Assembly: GCA_963971425.1 (NCBI GenBank)
Contig: OZ020521.1
Coordinates: forward strand, 5,597,519 to 5,661,518
Length of the DNA: 64,000 nt
Reading direction: 5' to 3'
DNA from: Bryoerythrophyllum caledonicum
Lineage: Eukaryota > Streptophyta > Bryopsida > Pottiales > Pottiaceae
Of this stretch, positions 33,501-44,199 are shown piece after piece (the stretch's first letter is position 1; every line of letters starts with the position of its first letter). The position numbers and the translations under genes were made by a program. Under the pieces are notes generated by a model. It had not been told where the DNA came from. It made no database searches and saw nothing but the letters and a program-made list of their open reading frames with translations.

Positions 33501-35458
33501 CTCAACTACAATCTCTACTTTATGAACAGCTTGGAAAAAAAAAATGCTAAATAAATTTAGTCGGTTCAAATATTTGAAAACACAGATTTGAAAACTACCG
33601 CAATATCCAGAAAGGTGTGGACGATTCGCAGTGTCATCCGGAAGCAACCTCGTATAGCCCTGTTGTCAAAAAAACCACCTACCAACTTTAGCCAAACGTT
33701 TGCCTCGCAGACAAAATATGTTCACAGGAAAATTGTGATGTAGCATCAACTAGAGAAGGTTGCAGTGGGGCAGAATGGAAGGTTCGGTGACAGTGGAGAA
33801 CAAGTCGGTGACATTACAACAGTACATGAACTTACATGGCAAGTTTACACCCCTGTTATAAGAAATTTGCCCATTCTGCAGGTGCAACCACAAATAATGT
33901 CTTCAAACTTGGCTCTCCTGGTCAGGAACGTACCTGCTGAAGACAATGGGAACTAATAGCCGTATGTACATGGATAAATTGATTCCACGCAATTCAGACA
34001 GTCTAAGTGACGATGCAGCTGTAGAAACCACCATTAAAACCAAAACTACCACCTGCTCCACATCACAAATACTCTGATCAGATTGGTTACATGTCTTACT
34101 CAGTGCGCTTCAAAGGAATAAACATGAACAAGTTTTTGCTAAATGAACAATTCAGAAATTTAAGAAAAAAAAAAGACCTTGTAAACTCCAACGCGGTTGA
34201 TCCAGAATTGCGCCCTCAGAAAATACCATTGCAACCAGACGGAGAAGACTAGCATCAATACGCACAACACCTGCGAAATGGTTTGAATACTATCAGCAGC
34301 ACTTACAAGACAAGATTTTCAATTTCATCTTCAGAATGAACGACGTTTGCTGGTTTTATCGCTTAGAAATTGTAATTGGCAGAGCCTATGCATGCATCTT
34401 CAATTTGAAAAGACAAACGTTGATTGAAAAGCTTCAAACACTTTTCAAATGCAATTGTCAACAATGGTCTCCATATACTTACAAAAAAAAGGAAATTACA
34501 GGCCAACTGGACTAGTTGTACTAAGTGCCGGAAAACTGCGAACCTGGATAGTAACAGATATCCATGGCTGAATATATGGTAACCCGCTTAGAGGGTACTT
34601 CTTTGGGTCTCCACAAGGGTGTGGCAGATCACCGTTGCACCATGCTGGAATCTGCAGAACAGTCCAAGACATTCTAACTGGTCTCAAATAACAATCTACA
34701 ATACCATCAGACATGTGTCCTTTCAACTCTTATATGTCCACAATATGATTTGATGAACTCTGACTAGCAATTTGCAAATGATAAGATATCCATCCAACAG
34801 CAGCAATCCGAACCAAATAACAGAAATAAGAATAAAGCTGTAGTAAACTCTGATTACGCATTCCCTCAAACGACATTAGCAACCCCAATGCTGAAACTTC
34901 GATAGGGCATAGCATCACTAACCTCGAAAAATGGCAGGACCATCAATATACAATATATGAGCCCTCTGACGAAAGATAATTGGTGATACAGCAGAAATGT
35001 TTTCTTGGCACTCTCATAATCCTTGTGATATACAACAGCCAATGGCATCCACCTGCCCAGCATAGCCTGCAATATACAACGGTCATTCCTTCAAGTCTAA
35101 TAGAGAGCACTGTCTCCATACTCGTCGGTACTCAAAGATCAAAAAGTGGGATATGATGAGAGAAAACCGGTACTAGCTCTTAAAGATTATGCATACAAGC
35201 CAGGGTTATGAATTGCCACAAAACAGGAGCAGTGAGTAGAAAAGAACGATAATTTACCTGATCAACCAGAGCAGCTGCCATCTCCACATGTGAAGTGAGG
35301 GAGGACTCACCTTGCGGTCCATATTCCAAGTCGGTGAACTTTCTAATCTCGATACTATTTGAGTGGACATACGCAGATTGCCCTTTACGCAGAGGCGTCA
35401 ACAGCCCCTCCTCCTGAATCTCAGGCAAAGGGGTCTTCTTTCTGACCTTCTTCCTCAT
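30600..35458 (-). CDS. TPC1-like: Two-pore cation channel, TPC1-like (divergent type)
   Basis: Plant TPC1 forms the vacuolar slow-vacuolar channel: two six-helix repeats joined by a cytosolic EF-hand linker. Twelve exons (high to low: 35458-35258, 35066-34923, 34651-34544, 34270-34178, 34052-33934, 33659-33599, 33444-33181, 32960-32821, 32516-32258, 32000-31952, 31768-31615, 31224-30600) join in frame to 738 residues, against 733 in Arabidopsis. Met1 is the first in-frame ATG (35458). Filter I reads TTANNPVVW (282-290), where TPC1 has TTSNNPDVW. EF-hand 1 (354-365) lacks most Ca ligands; EF-hand 2 (394-405) reads NKRGDFKIWSDE with N and R in ligand places. The second voltage sensor keeps R539 and R542, but the third gating Arg is A545. 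Filter II is VVNKW (630-634) instead of VMGNW, putting Lys in the selectivity ring. All borders are GT/AG with no stops, so a functional but altered paralogue is likely. Confidence 0.93.
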
Positions 35459-36560
35459 CTTGCTCCCCCTTTCTACTTCCACAAGTTTGAGCCTACACCC
35501 CACTTCTCAAGGCCATTCGCCCTCAACCAAGAAAAAATGTGGCAATTCACTACATAAACTAAATATCTCACCTACCCAAACCCGCAAATACTGTCCATAA
35601 TTACGAGAACTCGCACAGAAACCCTGCCGAAACTCGAAACCCTCGTAACAGAAATCACCATGAGAACATCACTCTTCCAGCCGCCACCACCAATTGCTCT
35701 CAAAAAAACAACTGCATCCCCAAGGAAAGACGGCTAGTCAAATTCCAGCCTCTTAAACCCCGAGGAGGAATGCCCACACAATCAACAGTAGTGATTCTCG
35801 TCTTCGAACCGGACTGGTCAGCAACCTGAAAACCTCCCACCATCCGTCACCGCAACCTTCAAACCCGCACCATCCTTCAACCAGTGATCAACCTGGATCC
35901 AAGAATCCATCTAGAAGCACCAAGTTCCACCATCACCGAGCCCCAAAAACCTCACACAACAAAGATCGAAACAGAAGCTCCCCCGACGATCGTCGTTCCA
36001 GAAGAAGGCTCCCTCAAAATCGACCAGCTGAGCTCGCTCTCGGCGTCAAAACCCTACGACTCGCACGCACGTACGAAACATCTGAGGCCGCCACCACGAT
36101 CGACGGGCTAACTTCACGGGCACATCAGAAGTGCAAACCCAGTATCGCCGCCGCGCGTAACTTCCAAGACAGGACACAAGTTCCGAGACGGTAAAGCCGA
36201 ACGGAGTCAGTGGATGGAGTGCGCCGGCAGGTAAGAAATTACTAGCGCGATCAGGCGGTCGCCGTAAAAATGGAGATGCGGCTGTCATGAGGTGAGGCTG
36301 TGAGACGGCGGAGGCGGGGGGTCAATGGAGAGAGGCGCTGAGGACAGGTCTCGCATCCTCGGCGCTGGTGCAGCTGATGGGAGGCCAGATGGAGGCGTCG
36401 CCATCGACCTGGATTCTGCGTCGCGTCAAGTCCTCGGGCGTTCTCGAGCCTGCCTTTCCGGAATTCCCAAGTCCGAGAAGGAAAGGGAGCTCTTTATTTC
36501 ACGTAGACGGATATCACGGAGGGTGGGCTAGGGGTAGACCTCTTTTTTCTGCCTTTTTTT
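35459..36560 (-). promoter_or_regulatory. 5' UTR and promoter region of the TPC1-like gene
   Basis: A GC-richer stretch lies upstream of the ATG. A short upstream ATG reading five codons to a TAG sits about 60 nt before the start codon and could be a uORF if transcribed. No TATA box could be assigned with confidence. Open frames on the plus strand at 36325-36562 have no recognisable product. Confidence 0.4.
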
Positions 36561-36723
36561 AATTTCGGGGGTCCAGGAGTTTAATTTGGAAATTTTTGGG
36601 CCAAATTTAGGGCCTGAGGCTGCAGAGCACTTGTGAAAGGACTATCTAGGGCTTAATAGGGCCCCCCTTCGACATAAAAATAGGGGTCAGGTTTTGTCAA
36701 CACCCCTTCCCGTACCATCCGTC
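36561..36723. repeat. Decayed MULE-type MITE relative
   Basis: TTTCGGGGGTCCAGGAG, GGGCCCCCCTTCGAC and AAAATAGGGGTCAGGTTTTG resemble the interior of the MITE at 52685. The ends are lost. Confidence 0.45.
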
Positions 36724-37612
36724 TAAGGTAGAGGCACCCAATTCCAATCACGTAAGCTAGTTGGGGACTCAAATAACATTTGAGTTTTCCTGAAAGTCAC
36801 CAAAATACATTGGATAGGTACCCCGAATCTTAGGGTCTTATGTTAGTAACTGGGACCACATGCACATGGTGTCTTGGCTTGGGAAAGGTTTGGGGGGACC
36901 ATTGGTCAACCCTGTGAGAACTTAGGGTACTACGGGGGAGCTTTAGCTTGCATGGGGTAGGGCCGAAGAACATTGATTGCAAAGCATTTCATTGGCACAG
37001 AAAAAGGCGATATGAAATTTCCTCATTCTCTCTTTCTTTCCGTTTATACATCTCATACTCTCTAGCACCATATTCCTCCTGACTTGCCCATTCGGGAAGC
37101 ACTTTCAGGAAAACTCTGTTGTATGTCAAAAACATTTATGTAGAAAGATGCGAACTTAGGAATGAAACTCAACAAATATTTTTTCAAATTCAATCTCAAA
37201 GATTTGCAATTGATGTAGAATTTAGAAGCCCAAAAACCACCAGAGCCCATAATCAAACTATAGAGTAGGTGAGATTTGGTGCCCTCCTTTGCCCAATGCC
37301 AATGAGTGAGAGTGAGTAAAAAGAGAGAAGACATGCAATTGATAACCAAATTATGGAGGTATCCAATGCCGATCGGCCTTGTTCAACTTTCGAGGCAAGG
37401 CCACCAATGAGAGTTCAATTGAGGTGGAACAACCCAAAATTGCACGCTTTATGACCCAATGCCGATAATGATTGGGGTTTTCAGATTTTGAGTTATCGGT
37501 TTTTGGTCGCTTCATGCACCATGTCATACATTTCCCATTTTCATGGACCATTCCATGCATACTCTATTGATTGGAATTCGGTGGCCAATCCGAATTGGGT
37601 GCCTCTACCTTA
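36724..37612. mobile_element. R1 TIR element, complete inverted copy
   Basis: TAAGGTAGAGGCACCCAATT at the left and AATTGGGTGCCTCTACCTTA at the right are inverted. At 889 bp it is longer than the 530-bp copy at 9206. Subterminal blocks (the Met-tRNA-like word is absent; ATTTTTTCAAATTC and GCCATTGGCATTGG-type words are present) match that copy in reverse. No ORF is present. Confidence 0.75.
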
Positions 37613-37731
37613 TATGGTTTAAAGAGACCCAAAGGAAAGGGGGAAAGGGAAGGATGACCAGCTTTACTCCCATTTTTGTAGAGTGGGGATTGTAGAGTAC
37701 AGTACCCGGCAATGAGTATATGTTTTTGTGG

Positions 37732-38959
37732 GTTTCCACACTACATTGCTGCCAACTTTGACACCTTCAAACTTTGTCATTTTACCATGAAATTTTTGAC
37801 ACAAGATCATTTCCATGTTGACAACGTGTGAGGAAAACTTCAAGGCGAGAAGATGAATACAAAAAATGATATTCAAAATCTACCATGTGTAGTTGTAAGC
37901 CATTCACAGCTGCCAATTTTGACACCCTCCCTAGAGCTGTTTTTTTTTCATATTTAGTGTGAAATTTATGTCACAAGATCACCTCCATGTTTATATCAAG
38001 TGTGCCAAATTTCAAGGCCACATGATGAATACTAAAAAAGATACTCAAAATTGTTTCTCATAGTTAGATATGTTGGTAGATTTCGAAGATGGTTTTTTGT
38101 ATTCATCTTATGGCCTTAAAATTTGGCACAAGTTTTATCTACATAGAGATGATCTTGTGCCAAAAAATTCATGGTCAATTATCAATTTTTTGGACCTAGG
38201 GAGTGTGCCGAAGTTGGCAATTGTGAAATGGTTTCCATGATTGATTCTCACAACAACACATGTTGGTAGATTTAGATTTTTTTCTTTTCTTTTGTTGATC
38301 TTTTGGACTTGAAAATTAAGCACACATTAATCAAAATAGAGATGGTCTTATGTCCAAAATTTCATGGGAAAAAATAAAAAATTGAATCCTTGGGAAGGTG
38401 TCAAAGTTGGCAATAGTGAAATGTTTCTCACAACTACACATGTTGGTAGATTTCAAAAATCTTTTGTTATGTGTGTATTTTAGCCTTCAAATTTGGCACA
38501 CATGTAATCAACATAGAGATAGTTTCATGCCAAAATTTTAATGGGAATTTTTTTTAAACCAATCCTTGGGAGTGTGACAAAGTTGGTCAGGATTGAATGT
38601 TTGTCACAGCTACACATGTTGGTAGATTTGGAATATTATTTTTTGTGTGGATCTTTTGGACTTGAAATTTTTTGAACATGTAAGCAAACAGAGATGGTTT
38701 CATGCTCAAAATTACGTGGGCAAAAAAAATTCTTTTAATCCTTGGAAGGGTGTCAAAGTTGGCAGCTTTGAAACTTTTCTCATAGCTACACATGTTGGAA
38801 AATTTTGAATATCTTTTTTTCTATTCATCTTCTCAACTTGAAGTTTTGCACACATGTTGTCAACATAAAAATGAACTTGTGCCAAAAGTTTCATGGTAAA
38901 ATGACAAACTTTCAGCCCTTAAAAGGGTGTCAAAGTTGGTAGCATTGTAGTGTGGAAAC
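37732..38959. repeat. Foldback element of inverted ~177-bp repeat arrays
   Basis: The outer ends GTTTCCACACTAC and GTAGTGTGGAAAC are inverted. Inside, a ~177-bp unit (landmarks GTCAAAGTTGGCA and ACACATGTTGGTAGA) is repeated about five times on the right (38200-38940). It appears about twice in reverse on the left (37745-38060). The whole 1.23 kb could fold into one long hairpin. No ORF. Confidence 0.75.
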
Positions 38960-39018
38960 GTACATAAGCAAAAAGAACGTACATAAGCAAAAAGAACGTA
39001 CATAAGCAAAAAGAACGT
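38960..39018. repeat. 19-bp tandem repeat, three copies
   Basis: GTACATAAGCAAAAAGAAC is repeated three times directly after the foldback element. Confidence 0.95.
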
Positions 39019-39228
39019 ATTCTTATTTCCGGATACTGTAAATTCTCAACTCGTTTATCCTTCCATGCTCAGGAGATATCAGAGAACCATTCAAAACTAA
39101 AATTGTTTGGCTACATCAAAAATACAAATAGATAATATTTAAAACGAACCCCCTCAAAAAAGCACATTATACCATACCAACAACAATATCTGACTTTCTC
39201 ACTACAACATATGGTGTCCAACCCTCGT

Positions 39229-39306
39229 GGGCATGGTCTTAGTGGTGGAACAAACAGGCACTCTATTCACGTCGGCTTCTACGGAGACCGGCGTTCTTCT
39301 TCTTGT
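39229..39306 (+). repeat. Short interspersed repeat, SINE-like, copy 1
   Basis: The sequence runs from GGGCATGGTCTTAGTGGTGG through ACTCTATTCACGTCGG and GGAGACCGG to a (TTC)n tail. Related copies occur at 41805-41869, 44131-44198 and, on the minus strand, 55771-55855. The shared head and pyrimidine tail suggest a short retroposon or a LINE 3' tail. No convincing Pol III B box was found. Confidence 0.5.
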
Positions 39307-39334
39307 CCAACTCTCATGCTTCTCATCCAATTGA

Positions 39335-40389
39335 ATGTTCTACAAAACTAAATTAATCATTCTTTCCCTTTTTAAGACATAAAGTTTTTGACTTGCTCCG
39401 CAAAGCTTTTGAATATAAATGGGAAGGCATTGGAAACGCACATCTATACAACAAAGAAGAAGCACACTAAGCAGTACATTGGGCTAGACTCACGGCAAAA
39501 CATAACCCATCCAACATAACATACCTCATATTACTAGACAATGATTGATATCAAAACACCAACCCCGACATATGAGTCATTCCTAGACTCTCACATAATA
39601 TATCTAATTGTTGCAGATACAATAACCTACAACAAACCTACTAAACTATATCAATAGGACAAAACAAACCAAGAATAAAAAAATCCACACTACAAATAAT
39701 GTGTATACACCACCAAGACACCAACATAGGCTCCCAAACAAACCTCAAACAATTCAAATTAATGACCAATAGCCTAAGTATAAAATAAGTTTACACCAAC
39801 ATCACCCCCACCAACGCCAACATATATGTATTAACCGTTACAAGCAATGGTCAAAACTTAAATATCCAAGCCCAAATCAAACACTCTCGATTGATATAGC
39901 ACCACTTCCAAACTCTAATACAAATCTACTCCTTGATAACCCCAACACTATAAACTGGTACTATACAGACGGATCATTTAAAGAACCAACAGGAGTAAGT
40001 CATGGTAACTAGAATAGAGAAAAAGCCAGACATGGTAAATACAATGCATAAAAAGAGATCAAAATTGTCAAACAACTACATGGGTTACAAAACATGATTA
40101 GAGCAAAAATGATGACCGTCCATAAACACTACAAATCCTAACTACAAAATATTCAGACAAACGTGCACACATATTTACAAATTGCGTAAATGTATTAAAT
40201 CTTCTAAACATACAAATACAACACCCTAAAATACATTATAGCAATCCTGATAAAATCATTTTTGCCTCAATGGTACAAATGCTACAATCACGTACACAAT
40301 CAACAAACTTATACGATGTAAGAGCCCACGTCAACATCGATGGAAATGAAGAAGCGGACAAATTAGCCAAAATAAGAAGAGACAAAAAC
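39335..40389 (+). pseudogene. Decayed LINE copy 2, connector and RNase H part
   Basis: The plus-strand sequence aligns with the minus-strand LINE at 55863-56990. It includes AAATGGGAAGGCATTGG-type connector DNA and an RNase H start, NWYYTDGSFKEPTG, followed by stops and shifts. It continues in 42888-44100 beyond the CACTA insertion. It lacks the RT and the 5' part. Confidence 0.75.
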
Positions 40390-42887
40390 CACTACCAGAA
40401 AATCTAGGCATAAAAACTGGGGGTTTGCCTCTTTGTTCAGATATAGATGGGCAATCTATAACTAATCAAAGAGGCAAAACCAAAGAATAACTATAGAAAT
40501 TTTGGAAATAGGCACAGTTATTGTTGTGAATTATTGATTTTTGTAGTTATTCTCTTTTGCCAAGTGGATTTCTCATCCATCTACCAACATGGAACATCAT
40601 CATGGGAAAATGACAAGGTGGCTCATGACATGGGTCTCGATGTTGCATGGATTTAGAGGTGGATATTGAAATGGATTTCACAATGAAGTGGAATTTGAGG
40701 TGGCAGTTGACGTGGATGATGATGTGTAATCATATGTGGCAGCTTACGTGTCACTTCTTCTGGGGCCTACTTGCTATTATGTGAAGGCGTTTGATTGGAT
40801 GAAATCTATAAGTACACTAGATAGTTATTTTGCATTGTTACTATAGTCGGTTATAACCTATTTTTGTAGTACATATTTCCTTATTATAGATTACATGCAC
40901 TTATAAAGTAACATCACAATTATTCTCTTCTTACTATATAGTTGTTCTAAAATTGTTTTATATTTATTCTAGAGTTATTTTCTAGTCATTGTTTATATAT
41001 TATACAATTGTTGAATAGTTATTTTTTAGATATTTTTGAGTTAAGAAGACCTAATTATTAGTTACCAAATAAGTAATTCAAGAGTAATTATCCAATAATT
41101 ACATAGTGGTTAGGGAATTATTCTGAAGTGAATTTATTAGTTATTACCTGTATATTGGGATTGCGTACACAATATGCGCCCAAAAAATCCATACATGCAT
41201 AGTGATTAGTTTACAAGTAGGATCATAAATAAACAGTGATATATTGTCACGTTCAACAATATGCTCCAATGTCCGAGTTAGAACATAGTACCAAAATTCC
41301 TACCAATGCCAAAAAACAAATGCCTAGTCAAAACCAATCCTTAGTCAAGGCTAAGCTTGTTGAGTTGGATATTCTAAAATATCACTAAATCTCTAAATTT
41401 CTCACATGGTACTAAATCTTCTACATGCTATTACTAAATCTCCCACATGGTACTGCTAGGCCACCAAACACAATTGTAATCAAACAATCCATGCAGATGC
41501 ATTAGTATACAATAACTACATACTTATAACATATACAAGTATACTTTGAAATTACTAACTAATTACTGCACAATAACTATATACTTACTCAAAACAAGTA
41601 CAAAATGACTATGATATAACTACAAAATGCAATAACAAAGCAGAAGTGTATTACTTTGAAATGACTAAATAATCACTACATAATACCATATACTTACTAA
41701 AAAACTACTACAAAATGACAATTGATATAAATTTTAGAATTTAATGGAACTAGTGCTCATTGGACCAAAATTTGAGTTGTCCCTTTTGATCTTTTTTTTC
41801 AAAATGGTACGAACAGACACTTTATTCATGTCGGCCTCCCTTTGAGACCGGAGTTCTTCTTCTTCTTCAAAATGGAAGCCTAAAAAATGCTCAAAAATGG
41901 ATCAGAGGTGGGTAGATTGACTAGATCTAGATTGGATTAGATAGTAAAATGAGACCTGATCTACTCAATCCAGAAGGTCTCCTACACAAAACCATTCTCT
42001 AGGAAAAAGATTTGATATCCATACACTTAGCCTTGCCTCCACACACACATTAGGGTTTTAAAAGAGTGTCATTACTTCACAAAAGCTTCACAAAGTACTT
42101 GGTGTATACTCTTCTAACCCTAACAACGGATTTAGCCACTCTAGCAACTCCACACTACCACCTTCTAACTCTCTCTACACACACACCCCACAACAAGAGA
42201 GAGTAAGAGAATGAGGGCGTTTGCCCTCATCCACTCCAAACCCTAGCCGCCATAACTCTAATTTAGTTTTCATCCGCAACTCCAATTTCATCCATTGTCC
42301 ACCGTCCAATTTAGTACAAATAAATTACTAAGGCACAATCCACGAGTTCTTTTTAATTTGTAAATTCTATTACTACCAGAGTTATTTTACAATTATTCAT
42401 TAGTTATTCTTGAATGTATTACTACAAAATTACTAAGGCACAGTCCACATTACCAACGTACTTGGCAAATCACCACTACCGGAGGTAAATAGGCATCCAT
42501 CCACGTCGACAATTATGTAAAAATATCCATGAGTTTGTTTATAGTCATAAATTATTTTAGTGCCTGAGTATTGTACAGTTATTTATTTATAATTCTTGAA
42601 TATTTTACTACAAAATTATTAAGGCATAATCCACATCACCAACGTACTTGCCACATCAACACTACCAAACAATACTTGGATGAAAACCTAAGGATGACAA
42701 CATAAATGATACAGGAAATCATATGGCTTTCATCCCTCATATTAAAAAAAATCAATAATTGCAAAATTACTCGGGTAATTTTGCAGCCGGAAAGAGGCAG
42801 CTCAACAGTTCAAAAGTAATTGTTATGTAGTTGTTTCCTAGTTAGTTATTTGTGTTGTAGTTATTTATCCATGAATTTCTAGTAGTG
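40390..42887. mobile_element. Non-autonomous CACTA (En/Spm) transposon
   Basis: The ends CACTACCAGAAAATCTAG and CTAGAAATTCATG...-type right terminus ending in TCTAGTAGTG are inverted. The element is flanked by an exact AAC duplication (40387-40389 and 42888-42890), the 3-bp target site expected for CACTA elements. Length 2498 bp. The terminal regions are rich in TAGTTATT / AATAACTA words, as in subterminal transposase-binding repeats. No transposase ORF remains. Removing it with one AAC rejoins LINE copy 2 in alignment with LINE copy 1. Confidence 0.9.
41805..41869 (+). repeat. SINE-like repeat, copy 2, inside the CACTA element
   Basis: A diverged copy with TATTCATGTCGGCCTCC, GAGACCGGAGTTC and a (TTC)n tail. 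It lies within the CACTA transposon. Confidence 0.5.
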
Positions 42888-44100
42888 AACATTGGGAAGC
42901 CAAACACACATAGGAACATGCCCACACAACACCGTACTACTATCAAAGAGATGTATGGCCATCCATAGGCGACACCCCAAACAAAGGCCCTACATAGTTT
43001 CTAGACAAATACCTCAAAAAATACAATCTTTGTAATAACCTAACAAAATTAGCCAAAATTCCCCAAACATTGAAAAATGGACAGGAAATAAAGACATTGA
43101 CAACAAACTTTCCAATGATTTCTAGACAAATCTCCTTATCACAGAGTCACATACAACATGTATCATAAAATTCAAAATGGGCAAGACATGGGAAATTTTT
43201 TAAAACAACTCGTTTTTAGACCCAAAAGATATCCCTCCATCACATGCCCCATTTGCAACACCACAGAACTAGATACATTGCTACATGTACTACTCAAATG
43301 CCAACAACACCACATATACTCACTAAGAGTCAAAAAACATTCCCCATTTGCAACTCCACGGAACTAGATACATTGTTATATGTACTACTCAAATGCCAAC
43401 AACACCACACATACTCACTAATAGTCAAAAAACACAACAAAGCAGTTAGGAAAATCAGAAAAAACTATTTGTATCCATAATAAAATCCGATGTCTCATAT
43501 ACATGAATGTTGGTATCTTTCAAAACAACCCATAACAAAATACGGTCCCACCATTGTTATTCCCCTATGCATGTGGAACACAAAGATGCCACTATAATAT
43601 TGGGTCTAAACCAAATATATTATGTGCTCTGAGGCATACCATATAACCTCCTCTCGTCAAAAGCTCCCATCCAAACATCTCCATACAATTCATAGAATTC
43701 ACATATTGCAACGACAGATTCTCACTAGGCTCAATCAAACAAAAGATAAACAAATATCAACCCCTTTTGAATAAAATTGGAGCAATAGGTTAGAAAGTAG
43801 ATCCACTAATAGTAATTACAACCGATGAAAGAGCTACTACCTATATCCCATCTATTAAATCCATTGAAGAAACATTGAAAACCCTAAATGCTTTGCATAA
43901 AAATATTTTTAAAGACATCAACACCATTGCTATCTTGTATGCCATTTCTGTTATCCTTCATAAAAGAAGACTAGAAAACAACTATTCCCTACTCGAGCCG
44001 CATAACTCAAAATAATTGAATAATCCACATTTGATTGAAATATATAAACAAATATTATTTCACCTCCAACACCTTACGCATTACACTTTCTACCTTTCTA
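42888..44100 (+). pseudogene. Decayed LINE copy 2, 3' part with zinc-binding motif
   Basis: Past the CACTA insertion the frame aligns with the end of LINE copy 1 (RNMPTQHRTTIKEMYGHP against a similar stretch). It then reads CPICNTTELDTLLHVLLKC (about 43240-43300), a C-x2-C-x8-H-x4-C motif as found at the 3' end of many LINE ORF2 proteins. The block is partly duplicated about 100 bp later. Numerous stops follow to about 44090. Confidence 0.65.
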
Positions 44101-44130
44101 TCAAACCTTAAATGGTAGAACAAATGGGCT

Positions 44131-44198
44131 TTAGTGGTAGAACAAATGGGCACTATATTCACGCCGGCCTCCTTTGGAGACCGGTGTTCTTCTTCTTC
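44131..44198 (+). repeat. SINE-like repeat, copy 3
   Basis: TTTAGTGGTAGAACAAATGG, ATTCACGCCGGCCTCCTTTG, GAGACCGGTG and a (TTC)n tail. It directly follows the 3' end of LINE copy 2. Confidence 0.55.
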
Positions 44199-44199
44199 C

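Noticed and set aside
34496-34543. Apparent frame break after exon 3 of the TPC gene, with a hydrophobic frame VQLACNFLFF nearby
   Set aside because: Joining exon 3 directly to the exon at 34270-34178 aligns with other TPC1 proteins without a gap, so the hydrophobic frame is intronic and no frameshift is needed.
36325-36562. GC-rich ORFs upstream of the TPC gene on the opposite strand
   Set aside because: No recognisable domain; they lie in what is most likely the TPC promoter or 5' UTR.
43158-43480. Small plus-strand ORFs with CPICNTTELDTLL as a possible zinc-finger gene
   Set aside because: The surrounding sequence aligns with a decayed LINE and contains many stops, so it is the LINE 3' zinc motif and not a host gene.
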